Shown piece after piece: positions 1-11,500 of a stretch of 64,000 nucleotides of DNA. A model generated the notes under the pieces. That model did not search any database, had not been told where the DNA came from, and saw nothing but the letters and a program-made list of their open reading frames with translations. The stretch comes from Toxorhynchites rutilus septentrionalis. Its lineage: Eukaryota; Arthropoda; Insecta; Diptera; Culicidae. Position 1 is the stretch's first letter; every line of letters starts with the position of its first letter. The stretch is taken from NCBI RefSeq assembly GCF_029784135.1, contig NC_073746.1, positions 248,934,994 to 248,998,993 on the forward strand, given 5' to 3'. Made by a program: the position numbers and the translations under genes.

Positions 1-433
1 ACGCTGCTGAATGCGGCTAAACATAACCTCTATATGCGCTAGAAGTGTCATCGGGGAATTCTCATTCGACCCTCGTATTATGCACGGATTACAAGATCCA
101 ACAAAAAATATTTGTTTAGATTTTCAGCTCATCTATAGCATGTCGATAGGAGCTAAACCAAGCATGAATCATCCCATCCAAATTTTCCGTTAACCAGGTA
201 TATATAAGAAACCGAAATTTGCACACAAATGGCTCTAACTGTCAATCTTCTCTTCATCATAATGCATTATTGGCATCGTTGCCATGTTTTAAGATCTCGA
301 AAGTTTTATAACTCAAAACAAAACAAACAAGTCTGCATAATAGGTTTGAAGAGCTTTGAATCGACTTTGCCTGGAAAGTACGTTTTGCGGTCAGCATTGG
401 TTCTATACTACCATTTAAAGTTAATGAAATTCG
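1..433. other. No gene recognised
   Basis: AT-rich sequence with only short chance reading frames. Its last bases run into the remains of a mariner transposase (see 434-465). No promoter, repeat or RNA gene was recognised. Confidence 0.5.
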
Positions 434-465
434 CAGTGCTTTGAGTGGTTGAAACAACTCGAAAC
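434..465 (+). pseudogene. Mariner transposase fragment, upstream side of insertion
   Basis: Reads SQCFEWLKQLE on the plus strand, matching the helix-turn-helix region of mariner transposases (typical pattern SxxQCxxWFxxF). It stops exactly at the 8-bp target duplication of the 3.8-kb element that follows. The rest of the same domain resumes at 4283, so this is the upstream half of an old mariner copy split by a later insertion. Sequence further upstream in this frame is full of stops. Confidence 0.55.
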
Positions 466-602
466 GATTGTGTCACATTTACCCGAAACCTACTCACTTG
501 AAAGACATTCACCTGAATTCCACTCACCCGAGCGTAACAAATACCCGAATGCGACAGCTACCCGAGTGTAACATCTACCCGAACTGACATTTACCCGAAA
601 GA
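466..602. repeat. Left terminal inverted repeat with tandem ACCCGAA subrepeats
   Basis: About ten degenerate copies of a roughly 12-14-bp unit centred on TTACCCGAA, for example near 479, 520, 551 and 592. They read in the opposite sense to the copies at 4072-4274. Confidence 0.75.
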
Positions 603-945
603 AGGATATATTCGAATAATACGCAAATTTTATTATTAGACAGTATTTGTATATTTATTTCTGATCAGTGTTATAAAAAGATCATATTTGTCTCGCACGT
701 TCATTTCTATTCAAAAAGTATTTTTTGTGGGTAGTTCAATTTGAGAAACAGTGGCGTTAAATAAAATCCTTTTCACAATAATGAAAAGTAAAAGAATACA
801 GTATTATAACGTATTATGAAGTTTATACATTCATATGGATGACGCAACCCGTTTACTTAAAAGAAAGCTGCCAATTTTGGTACATACGTATTATGGCACT
901 GAAGTGCAATGTTGATTATGAATTTATTTTTTTGCAATGAAATTA

Positions 946-1458
946 ATTCTGAGATCACTGTAATGGGGGCGAAGTCCCCATCTAACGAGAACAAGGAACC
1001 GAGGCGGCCTCATGCCGCCGAGGTGACGCAATTCGAGTTGGCCGCCGTCGTAAGCGGCGGCCTCTCGCAAGCAAACCTGTGTTCCACCAATTACCCGGTT
1101 AGTTTGCAACATAGGAGACGATCATCTAGTTAGGTCCGACCGAGCGTTAGCGAGCATCGGACGGCATACGTTTATCTGGTGTTTGCAACCAGGCAATCAA
1201 AATGCATGACATGCATAATTAACCAGGCAAACGTAATGCACCAGGTAAACGTATGCCGTCCGAATAATCTGACGGACCTGACTAAAGGATCGTCTCCTAT
1301 AGTTCAAACAAACCGGGCAATCGGTGGAACACAGGTTTGCCTGCGAGAAGTGGAAGCGGCGGACGGCTCATATTGCATCACATCGGCGGCTTGGTGCCAC
1401 GTCGGTTCCTTATCCTCGTTAAATGGAGACTTCGCTCCCATTACATTCATTTCAGAAT
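946..1458. mobile_element. Foldback MITE, about 510 bp
   Basis: The left half (946-about 1255) and right half (about 1240-1458) are imperfect reverse complements along their whole length. The ends match as ATTCTGA...TGTAATGGG, followed by GCGAAGTC; inner blocks such as AAACCTGTGTTCCACC and GGAGACGATC also match. The loop near 1180-1240 holds repeated CAGGCAA/CCAGGTAAACGT words. It is GC-rich relative to its surroundings and has no coding capacity. A target duplication was not clear. Confidence 0.75.
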
Positions 1459-1785
1459 AAATAACGAAATAATAAATTCATGATATAAACTGCGATGCGA
1501 TAAGTAAGTACAATTTTTTCTCATCTATTCTTTTCACATTTTCATTTAAATTTTTTATGTTAAAGTTACCTGCTTAGTTTTCGGAATATTCCATTACCCA
1601 TGCTCATTGCTGAATGATCTCTTGGCCTTAAAGAGCGATACGGAAAGGAAAGAAGACGGCATGTCGATTGTACAGGGTTTTCCATTTCGGGCTTCCGAAA
1701 GTATACAGCCCTGAGCTGACAACCGTTTGACATAGCTGTCAACCAAAGCGTCGTATCGTTAGATGAATGTCTGCCATTTTACAAT

Positions 1786-3808
1786 ATGGATCGTTTTAGC
1801 ATCGCACAACGTGTAAATTTTGTTAAATTATACTATAAAAATGATGAAAAATCGGCAAATGTTTTTCGAGCATTACCTACGGATTTTGGTCGTCATGGAC
1901 GGCCTACAGAGCACACAATCGCTAATGTAGAGCGTAAATTCGAACAAACTGGATCCGTAGTGGGTATTGTGAAACCTGTGCATAATCGTAATGTGCGTTC
2001 AGCCGAATATATTGCTGCTGTTCCTGCCAGTGTGCCGTGATCTCGCAAAGTGACGCAAGCGCCAAAATTGACATTTTACTTTTTATGTTATAAATCGATA
2101 AAGAATACCAAATCCTTTCAAACGACTCCGAAGTTTTATAGAAATGTGGAAAAATGACCCCGTAAAAGCTTGAAAACGGAATGGCGTAAGCGCCGTTTCC
2201 ACTGTGATGTGGCGCAAGCGCCACTTCCCTTATAATGTGACGTAATTTGGAATCTGATGCGATATGATTTTTAATCCGTCCTGATGGCATAGAATGAACG
2301 AGAAGGGACAACAAATTTCAAATAACAACATCAATCAAGGGACAAAGCATCTTGACGATGTTGACTTACCTCAGTTGCTCAATGTCTTTTCCGGATGAAT
2401 TGAAGCTGAGAGTTGATCGAAGGGTAATGTCTAAAATCTCCATCGAAACGCATAACAAAACTCAGAACATCCTCGCGTAAACTGTATTTGCTTTACATCG
2501 GATAATTTCGGACGGAATTATCTTATTCAACACGTTTTCAATTGCATTTTGGATTGGAATAGAAGATGCTGTCCATAGTTGTTACAATCGGGCTCTCAAC
2601 TACGTTGGCCCGCTCGACACACGCTACAAAGACGGAAAATGTGTAGAACTCTTCTCTCTGATGCTACCTTATGCTCCACTCAACGGTGGCATGTTGTAGA
2701 AAATATTTGGAAACAGATTCTCCCATACTTTGATGGATGAACGCCAATCGGTTGTGGAAACAGCGATTAAAATTTGCTGTTTTCACAACAAACTGGCGTT
2801 GGTAACATAGCTTAAATAAAACTACATGTTTTCAAAAATCGAGCCGATGGCAATGTTTTTCCATCAATTGTAAACAATTTGTACATTATACATACAATTT
2901 TGCGAAAAGTCTCGTACTGAAAATTTCTCCCTCTGGCGCTTGCGTCACTTCGCGAGATTATGGCAGTGTGGAGGATGACCCGAATGTTTCGATTCCACGG
3001 CGTGCTCAGCAATCGGGCTTGTCAAACACATCATTGTGGCGAATTTAGCTTTTGGACTTGCACCTACATCCATATAAAGTCCAACTGGTACAAAAATTAG
3101 AGCGTGGTGACCATGGAATGCGTCGGGTATACGTCGATTTGGTGAACGAACAACAGCAGCAAAATGCTGAATTTTCGCATCAAATTTTCTTCAGCGATGA
3201 GGCACATTTCGAGCTCGGTGGCTATATGAACACCCAAAATTTCCGTATATGGGGCTCAGAAAATCCACACGTGATTGTTAAGAGGCCATTGCATCCGCCA
3301 AAAGTCACTGTTTGGTGCGCATTATGGTCTGGTGGAGTCATCGGGCCGTATTTCTTTGTAAATGAGTACGGCGAGACGGTAACTGTGAATGGTGAGCGCT
3401 ATGCCCGCATGTTAACCGATTTTTTTTTGCCACAAATTGAAGATATGGATACGGATGACATGTGGTTTCAGCAGGACGGCGCCACGTGCCACACAACACG
3501 ACCGAACATGGCCATATTGCGAATGAAATTTGAGGGACGCATAATTTCGCGTTTTGGTGATGCCAATTGGCCGTCCAGATCATGCGATTTGAACCCGCTA
3601 GACTTTTTTTTTGTGAGGTTATGCGAAAGACCGTGTCTATGCCAACTCTCCGCAAACTCTTGAACATTTGAAAGACAACATTCGTGAAGTTATGACCGAG
3701 ATACCGCCCCATATGTGCCGAAAAGTCATCGAAAATTACCTGTTCCGGATCAAGGTGTGCGAGGAAGCCCTAGGTGGACATTTGAATGATGTTGTATTTC
3801 AAACATAA
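1786..3808 (+). pseudogene. DD41D mariner transposase, interrupted and frameshifted
   Basis: The N-terminal part (1786-2034, MDRFSIAQRVNFVKLYY) carries the first helix-turn-helix. The frame is broken by the MITE at 2035-2963 and resumes at 2971 with VEDDPNVSIPRRAQQ. The catalytic domain follows: FFSDEAHFELGGY (first Asp), WFQQDGATCHT (second Asp) and DLNPLDFF (third Asp, 41 residues after the second). A stop near 3045 and a frameshift in the poly-T at 3604-3612 break it again; the C-terminal part reads on to a stop at 3806-3808. It cannot make transposase. Confidence 0.85.
2035..2963. mobile_element. MITE inserted in the DD41D transposase
   Basis: Terminal inverted repeats: CCGTGATCTCGCAAAGTGAC on the left and CCATAATCTCGCGAAGTGAC read inward from the right, both continuing GCAAGCGCCA. 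Target duplication CAGTGTG at 2028-2034 and 2964-2970 (8 bp if one mismatch is allowed). A subterminal copy of the GGCGCAAGCGCC word lies at 2177-2225. The interior shows no convincing coding sequence. Removing it rejoins the host transposase at a plausible point. Confidence 0.8.
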
Positions 3809-4071
3809 TGGCATAAACCAAACTTTAACTTGAAATAAAAGTTTCGAAAAAAGTTTCGAAAAGCATCGAAATTCGAATTCTAAGTGTGTTTTATTTCAAT
3901 TTACTTTTGGAATTTAAAGTTGGAAAACCTTGTACCTACACTAATTTCTAAAAATGACACAGCGAAGTCTTCAACATCTCCTCATTACAATTTCTCATTT
4001 TACTTCGAAACTTCGTAACAAGAAAATCGACCAAACTCATAATCTAATTTGTCGGAAATTTTCCTTCTTAA

Positions 4072-4274
4072 TTCGGGTAAACATTTTATTTGGGTAAATG
4101 GCGCATTCGGATATTTGTTACATTCGGGTAAGCGTCGCATTCGGGTAAATGCCCATTTGGGTAAATGTCTATTCGGGTATATGTTGTATTCGGGTATTTG
4201 TTACATTCGGGTATGTGTTACATTCGGGTAAATATGCTTCGGGTAAACGTGTTTCGGGTGAATGGGACACAACC
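4072..4274. repeat. Right terminal inverted repeat with tandem TTCGGGTAA subrepeats
   Basis: About 14 copies of a 12-17-bp unit with core TTCGGGTAA or TTCGGGTAT, the mirror image of the array at 466-602. It is longer than the left end, as expected if the unit number changes by slippage. Short open frames here (for example 4049-4231) are products of the repeat and not genes. Confidence 0.8.
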
Positions 4275-4282
4275 CTCGAAAC

Positions 4283-4501
4283 AATGATTTTGACCAGAGA
4301 TACGAATATCGCAGAAAACCTCCGACAAAACTCGAGAATAGTGAACTACGTGCACTTTTGAACGAAGATGTCACTCAAACACAACCACAACTCGCGGATC
4401 AGCTGAATGTGACTCAAGAAGCCATCTCCATACGTTGGAAGACCAAGGGAAAGATCCAGAAGATCAGAAAATGGGTCCGACAGGAGCCGAGATCGAATTT
4501 T
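4283..4501 (+). pseudogene. Mariner transposase fragment, downstream side of insertion
   Basis: Reads NDFDQRYEYRRKPPTKLEN, then SELRALLNEDVTQTQPQLAD and QLNVTQEAISIRWKTKGKIQ. This is the second helix-turn-helix region of a DD34D-type mariner (typical pattern NNDFDxxDxxRxGRPPKxE, ALLDEDPTQTQxELAExLGVT). It continues the fragment at 434-465: deleting 466-4274 plus one CTCGAAAC copy joins the halves with only one base missing. The sequence loses similarity after about 4500 and no catalytic domain is recognisable. Confidence 0.7.
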
Positions 4502-4540
4502 CATTCTGCAACCCGAATGAAATCGACTTTTGCATTCTAA

Positions 4541-5770
4541 AATCCGTTCGAGATACAAACCCATTCGACATATGCAAAAATGGCTGCATTGCCTTGACCC
4601 AAGCTGTATTTGTGAAGCTTTTTAGTCTCTATCACATCAACATGCCTCAATGCAGTTTTAAATTGTTGAAATATGGATAAAAATTGTTAGTTGGTGTTAT
4701 TCGAATGCTTTGAACACGTATTTATCACCCTAACTTAACTATTTTTGTTATAATTTTCCAAGTAAATATTTTCGCTAAAACTATAGCATTAATATACTAT
4801 CACACACTATTGTTTCGTCTCAAAGCAATAGAGCAACTGTGGCATATGTCGATTGGGGTTGAATCTCGGATGCATTTTACAAGTCGATCTCGTTCAGGTC
4901 ACAGAAACAATCAAAATGTTGACTTGAACATTCTTACATGATGTTAAAAATATGAAGCAAGGTTTACAAGGTTTACCATAAAAATATTGAATCATAAAAT
5001 TGATCAACACTTTCGGAGTCGAATTCAAATCATTTCGAATACCGTACGAATATATTATAAGTTTGAGCTAATTTTCATACATTCATACATACAATCGCCA
5101 TTTTCAAAGAAATAAAAACCAGTATTCTGAAAACACTATTTTACTCTCATATGATGCTATGACTGTATCTAAATAGAATGTACGGCAAGCTTCCGATTAC
5201 GTTCCATTAACTCTTTGTGGTCATTTGTCTGCTCTCAGTCACCATTCATTTTTTACCGTTCTGGTCGTTTGTCTGATCTCAACCACTACAGCAAGAATCC
5301 AAGCAAATCTACAAATCTATCAGAACTACTGTTTACATAAATGTTTCATGTTATTTGAATAATCGCTTAAGTGTCTCAAGTGACAAAATCTTTTTTATAT
5401 AAAACATCACATAAAATACATTGTTAAGTTAAGACATATATATATATATATATACAGTTCACAAAAAAAAATTTAAAAAAATGTTTATTTTTCATAATCT
5501 TGCATGTATCATTGCTTTTTCAAGAAAAAATAATTCCGACCAGTTCGACACCCATACCCATATTTATTACGACCGCATAGGGTTAATATGTATTCAAGGA
5601 TTTTAAGACGGGGTTAGGATGGAGGAACAACGCAAACCCGTGAGATACAACCCTAGGCTTGACACGGATAACGAACAATGGGTCGCCTGTTATACCAAAT
5701 ACCAGAAGTCCGACTATACAATATGGATATGCCATTATTAGTAATTAGAAAATGTTTGATCAACTTATAT
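4541..5770. other. No gene; AT-rich, short TA repeat
   Basis: Non-coding by inspection. A short (TA)n run sits at about 5439-5453 and an A-rich patch follows at 5464-5480. No element ends or coding frames were recognised. Confidence 0.5.
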
Positions 5771-5773
5771 GAT

Positions 5774-6221
5774 GGACAGACATACAGCTGTACTAGCGTT
5801 GTACGTTGTACAGGTATATCATCGTAGCATGACAGACATACTTTGGTTGTACATTGTACCGCATGTCAAACTGACAATCAGAAATTTTTTTAACTTTCAT
5901 CACATATTTCAATGAAAAAGGTTTTTATTTAGCGTCTACACTATCAAACACAACAAACAAGTTTCCGATCTGAATTATTAACTCAAGAGAAAGTCAATGA
6001 AAAGAAGGTTTACCAAGTATTTTGATTCGGTTTTTTCATGCTACCCACCACTAACCGTCTATGGCGCTGCGCACAGTACAACTGTAGCCATGTACAGCGG
6101 TAAAACAGGTCGGTACAGGTACAGCGATTGTACCGGGTTACTTGCATGGTTCTAGCGCTGTATATGGCGACAGACATACAATTTTCGAAGTACAACGCTA
6201 GTACAGTTGTATGTCTGTCAT
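5774..6221. mobile_element. MITE with ACAGACATAC ends
   Basis: Left end GACAGACATACAGCTGTACT (about 5774) and right end read inward GACAGACATACAACTGTACT (about 6221), both continuing AGCGTTGTAC. The word GACAGACATAC recurs inside at about 5840 and 6170, giving subterminal repeats. No coding capacity. The target duplication is unclear. Confidence 0.7.
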
Positions 6222-6484
6222 AAGTATTACGTCGAAATTTTAGAATGTAATAAATCAAAATCGAGATAAAAATGTCGATTTTTCATCGATTATATCGAAT
6301 GAGCAGCGGTGCTATAAAATTAATAGATTTTACAAACCCTATACAAACGCAATCTTTTGTCATATTTTTATTGTTTCGGAGTACAGATTCGAGTCGGAAA
6401 CAGAGGGAAATTTATTGAATTGGTTGTGCATTACTGTTGGGTCGATTGTTTCCTGTAATCATAAACATAAACATTGTTATCAGG

Positions 6485-7471
6485 ATGAATCCTCCGGGGG
6501 TAGTAAACTATGCGATAATTCGGGATGAACCACCACGTTACGGACCCAAAAACGCCGATTTACCAATGTTCGGGACAATGATTCACCTGAGTAAGTAACC
6601 TTGGAATTTATGTGGCGAGAATTCCAGTGTTTTATTTCTTAAATTTTCAGGAAACCGTAATATAAGACACTCCACTAAGCAATTCACCGCTATAGTTAAA
6701 AATAGGGTGGATGAATTCATGGATCGATATGCAGCGGATATACAACCTGATATAAATCCGAGAACACCGAAACGCAAGAAAAGACCGTATTTTCGTCGTA
6801 CAGCTTTTTGGAAGGGCATTGTGATGTTCGATAACTGGGAACATGCTAATGAATTCGTCTCAACACAATTCGCAGAATTTCGTGCATTTATTCCTATAAT
6901 ATTCGTCGCCGTTGCAGGTACAGTCGAAATTTGCAAAGTTTCCAATACCGAATCCCTGAAAATTATTACGCACCATGAAATACTACGCAAACAAGAAAAG
7001 TTAATTTCTGAGAACAAATCACAGATTCTCTTCTTCATACGAGGTACGGTACTACCAGAAACATTGAATATTAATGATAAAGATCTGGTTCTTAAGCCGC
7101 TAATACGAAGTCCTATTCGTTGTTCAAACTGCTTACGATACGGCCATCGTTTGAGCAACTGTATGCGTAAATCACGTTGCGGAATTTGCAGCAAAAATAC
7201 ACCATTTAATTGGCATAGAGAAACGGCGTGTCCGGTTGTCCAGAGCGGTGAAACCGTCAAACAGTGCCTTTTTTGTACACAAAATCATACCATCGGTTCC
7301 GAACATTGCAATGAACATTTTCAGCAGTGTATTCTTAAAAGGAATTTAGTCAACCAACACATGGACTTCGTTAATCTGTTAATACACGATGTTATCCCAA
7401 GTATACGAGCTACCAATGTCAATTCGTCATTTGACTATTTGTCGGATAATGAAAAGTATGTTAAAACTTGA
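6485..7471 (+). CDS. Gag-like zinc-knuckle protein, two exons, possibly domesticated
   Basis: Model: join(6485..6590, 6651..7471), 308 aa, with a 60-bp GT-AG intron (donor GTAAGT, acceptor TTTTCAG) that keeps the frame. The protein starts MNPPGVVNYAIIRDEPPRYG, has a basic middle (TPKRKKRPYFRR) and a C-terminal block of CCHC-type knuckles: CSNCLRYGHRLSNC is a clean C-x2-C-x4-H-x4-C, followed by CGIC...H...C and CLFCTQNH...C clusters. This arrangement is typical of ORF1/gag proteins of I- and Jockey-type non-LTR retrotransposons, which bind nucleic acid. No endonuclease or reverse transcriptase follows. The frame is intact among dead neighbours. An AATAAA lies at 7680-7685. It may be a domesticated gene or a solo ORF1; splicing is inferred. 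Without splicing, an ATG at 6707 gives 254 aa. Confidence 0.65.
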
Positions 7472-8204
7472 GCTATGTATTACGATGAAGAAAAACGATG
7501 TTATAAATCCATTAAAGTATCAAATATATTTAATATGTCATCAGTGTAAAAAATTCTTATCGTTGTGTCCGCCCCCAAACAGTTGATAATAATCCTGGAG
7601 TGCATTTACCCCAGCGGTACTCAACCTTTTTTTCATTTTAAACACATCTTAGTCATGGTGTCGTGGGCCACAAAAAAATAATAAAGAGGGGTGTTGTCCA
7701 AGACGCATTGTATACATAGAACTACGAAATTATTGCCGGCGAGAACAAACATTAAAGGAAATCAATAATAAAACTTTTTGATACAAACATTTGCTAGCAA
7801 TGACAGGGGTCGATATATGAATGCTTCCAATGAGTCCAATGAATGATAAGCGTTCAATTTGAGTAGGTTGTCAAATTTACATTTAAACATTAACATGTAC
7901 TGTTGATTGCTCGCTATCTAGAACACTGGAGCACTGAACTTCTTGAAAATTTAAGTAGTTTATCAGTGTCTCTCAGCAAAATTGCCTCTCCAACGCGGAA
8001 CTAAACATCTCAGAACACGCAGAACGGCAACAGAAAATTCAAATAGAATCTATTGTGTGTTGGCGTCAGAAGCGAAAGCAATTGCATCAAAACAAATTTT
8101 TACTTTCAGTTTTCCACCCAAGAACACAACTCTAAATGCTGAAAAATACATTACGTCACTTTTAACCCGAAAACAATAATTAAAATCACTAAAATTGAAT
8201 GACC
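7472..8204. other. No gene; possible hAT-type repeat end
   Basis: Non-coding. CAGCGGTACTCAACCTTTTT at about 7613 looks like a hAT-family terminal repeat, but no matching right end was found before the inverted structure starts near 8205. The short frame at 7982-8179 has no recognisable features. Confidence 0.35.
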
Positions 8205-8501
8205 GATTGAAAAAACAGGAAGTGGGTTATATCTATGGTATAACCGCAAGGGTGACGTAGGACTATCGTTGATTTAGAGATCATTTGTTTGAAGTTGAAT
8301 CTAAATCCATTCTGAATGAATGAATAAATGAATATTTGGGAGACTTCGAAAACGAGAGCGTTACGTTGGAGGCACAAGGTTTTATGCATCCAATATAGGA
8401 TACGAAAAACCTTGTTCTGAAGAATAATCTTCAGAAGCTAACCTGCTAACTGTACTTGATTGACAAATCACAAACCCAAATGTATTATATGGATATTTTA
8501 T
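8205..8501 (-). repeat. Left tip of the large inverted structure
   Basis: Reverse complement of about 37230-37532, with a clear match from AAACAGGAAGTGGGTTATAT through GGGTGACGTAGGACTA to the first satellite monomer. The same module also occurs, diverged, at 36290-36390. Similarity to the right arm stops near 8205, marking the outer edge of the inverted repeat. No coding sequence. Confidence 0.75.
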
Positions 8502-11500
8502 GGATAGAAAACATTCAATTAAACTCTTTCAAATGAATATATTTTGAAAATTCCCATAGGAACTGGCAGATTATTTTCAGTAACGATTAGTTATTTCCAC
8601 ATTTTCCTCGATACTGGAAGCCCACCAGTGGTTAATGCCAACTCGATAACCACCTGTTAATAGCACTTGATTGAAACATATTTGGTCACAGTGTTACATG
8701 GATAGAAAACATTCAATTAAACTCTTTAACATGAATATATTTTGAAAATTCCCAAAGGAACTGGCAGATTATTTTCAGTAACGATTAGATATTTCCACAT
8801 TTTCCTCGATACTGGAAGCCCACCAGTGGTTAATGCCAACTCGATAACCACCTGTTAATAGCACTTGATTGAAACATATTTGGTCACAGTGTAACATGGA
8901 TAGAAAACATTCAATTAAACTCTTTCACATGAATTTATTTTGAAAATTCCCAGAGGAACTGGCAGATTATTTTCAGTAACGATTAGATATTTCCACATTT
9001 TCCTCGATACTGGAAGCCCACCAGTGGTTAATGCCAACTCGATAACCACCTGTTAGTAGCACTTGATTGAAACATATTTGGTCACAGTGTAACATGGATA
9101 GAAAACATTCAATTAAACTCTTTTACATGAATTTATTTTGAAAATTCCCAGAGGAACTGGCAGATTATTTTCAGTAACGATTAGATATTTCCACATTTTC
9201 CTTGATACTGGAAGCCCACTAGTGGTTAATGCCAACTCGATAACCACCTGTTAATAGCACTTGATTGAAACATATTTGGTCACAGTGTAACATGGATAGA
9301 AAACATTCAATTAAACTCTTTCACATGAATTTATTTTGAAAATTCCCAGAGGAACTGGCAGATTATTTTCAGTAACGATGAGATATTTCCACATTTTCCT
9401 CGATACTGGAAGCCCACCAGTGGTTAATGCCAACTCGATAACCACCTGTTAATAGCACTTGATTGAAACATATTTGGTCACAGTGTAACATGGATAGAAA
9501 ACATTCAATTAAACTCTTTCACATGAATTTATTTTGAAAATTCCCAGAGGAACTGGCAGATTATTTTCAGTAACGATGAGATATTTCCACATTTTCCTCG
9601 ATACTGGAAGCCCACCAGTGGTTAATGCCAACTCGATAACCACCTGTTAATAGCACTTGATTGAAACATATTTGGTCACAGTGTAACATGGATAGAAAAC
9701 ATTCAATTAAACTCTTTCACATGAATTTATTTTGAAAATTCCCAGAGGAACTGGCAGATTATTTTCAGTAACGATTAGATATTTCCACATTTTCCTCGAT
9801 ACTGGAAGCCCACCAGTGGTTAATGCCAACTCGATAACCACCTGTTAATAGCACTTGATTGAAACATATTTGGTCACAGTGTTACATGGATAGAAAACAT
9901 TCAATTAAACTCTTTCACATGAATATATTTTGAAAATTCCCAAAGGAACTGGCAGATTATTTTCAGTAACGATTAGTTATTTCCACATTTTCCTCGATAC
10001 TGGAAGCCCACCAGTGGTTAATGCCAACTCGATAACCACCTGTTAATAGCACTTGATTGAAACATATTTGGTCACAGTGTAACATGGATAGAAAACATTC
10101 AATTAAACTCTTTCACATGAATATATTTTGAAAATTCCCAGAGGAACTGGCAGATTACTTTCAGTAACGATTAGATATTTCCACATTTTCCTCGATACTG
10201 GAAGCCCACCAGTGGTTAATGCCAACTCGATAACCACCTGTTAGTAGCACTTGATTGAAACATATTTGGTCACAGTGTAACATGGATAGAAAACATTCAA
10301 TTAAACTCTTTCACATGAATTTATTTTGAAAATTCCCAGAGGAACTGGCAGATTATTTTCAGTAACGATTAGATATTTCCACATTTTCCTCGATACTGGA
10401 AGCCCACCAGTGGTTAATGCCAACTCGATAACCACCTGTTAATAGCACTTGATTGAAACATATTTGGTCACAGTGTAACATGGATAGAAAACATTCAATT
10501 AAACTCTTTCACATGAATTTATTTTGAAAATTCCCAGAGGAACTGACAGATTATTTTCAGTATCGATTAGATATTTCCACATTTTCCTCGATACTGGAAG
10601 CCCACCAGTGGTTAATGCCAACTCGATAACCACCTGTTAGTAGCACTTGATTGAAACATATTTGGTCACAGTGTAACATGGATAGAAAACATTCAATTAA
10701 ACTCTTTCACATGAATTTATTTTGAAAATTCCCAGAGGAACTGGCAGATTATTTTCAGTAACGATTAGATATTTCCACATTTTCCTCGATACTGGAAGCC
10801 CACCAGTGGTTAATGCCAACTCGATAACCACCTGTAAATAGCGCTTGATTGAAACATATTTGGTCACAGTGTAACATGGATAGAAAACATTCAATTAAAC
10901 TCTTTCACATGAATTTATTTTGAAAATTCCCAGAGGAACTGGCAGATTATTTTCAGTAACGATTAGATATTTCCACATTTTCCTCGATACTGGAAGCCCA
11001 CCAGTGGTTAATGCCAACTCGATAACCACCTGTTAATAGCACTTGATTGAAACATATTTGGTCACAGTGTAACATGGATAGAAAACATTCAATTAAACTC
11101 TTTCACATGAATTTATTTTGAAAATTCCCAGAGGAACTGGCAGATTATTTTCAGTAACGATTAGATATTTCCACATTTTCCTCGATACTGGAAGCCCACC
11201 AGTGGTTAATGCCAACTCGATAACCACCTGTTAGTAGCACTTGATTGAAACATATTTGGTCACAGTGTAACATGGATAGAAAACATTCAATTAAACTCTT
11301 TCACATGAATTTATTTTGAAAATTCCCAGAGGAACTGGCAGATTATTTTCAGTAACGATTAGATATTTCCACATTTTCCTCGATACTGGAAGCCCACCAG
11401 TGGTTAATGCCAACTCGATAACCACCTGTTAATAGCACTTGATTGAAACATATTTGGTCACAGTGTTACATGGATAGAAAACATTCAATTAAACTCTTTC

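Larger units (their letters stand above)
1673..3932 (+). mobile_element. Mariner-type transposon, DD41D (rosa-like), degenerate
   Basis: Flanked by TA at 1671-1672 and 3933-3934. The ends are inverted: CAGGGTTTTCCATTTCGG on the left and CAAGGTTTTCCAACTTTA on the right read inward. It encodes a broken transposase whose second and third catalytic Asp residues are separated by 41 residues, the spacing described for rosa-type mariners. A 929-bp MITE interrupts it at 2035-2963. Confidence 0.8.
466..4274. mobile_element. 3.8-kb inverted-repeat DNA element with 8-bp target duplication
   Basis: The ends are inverted copies of each other: the left begins GATTGTGTCACATTTACCCG and the right, read inward, begins GGTTGTGTCCCATTCACCCG. 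Both are flanked by the direct repeat CTCGAAAC (458-465 and 4275-4282), an 8-bp target site duplication. Each end continues into degenerate tandem copies of a TTCGGGTAA-type unit. The interior holds a foldback MITE and a DD41D mariner and no transposase attributable to the outer ends, so it looks non-autonomous. An 8-bp duplication is compatible with hAT, P/Galileo, Merlin or MuDR-type elements; I cannot choose among them. Confidence 0.75.

Noticed and set aside
7613..7700. hAT-like terminal repeat CAGCGGTACTCAACC
   Set aside because: No matching inverted end or 8-bp duplication found, so no element can be delimited.
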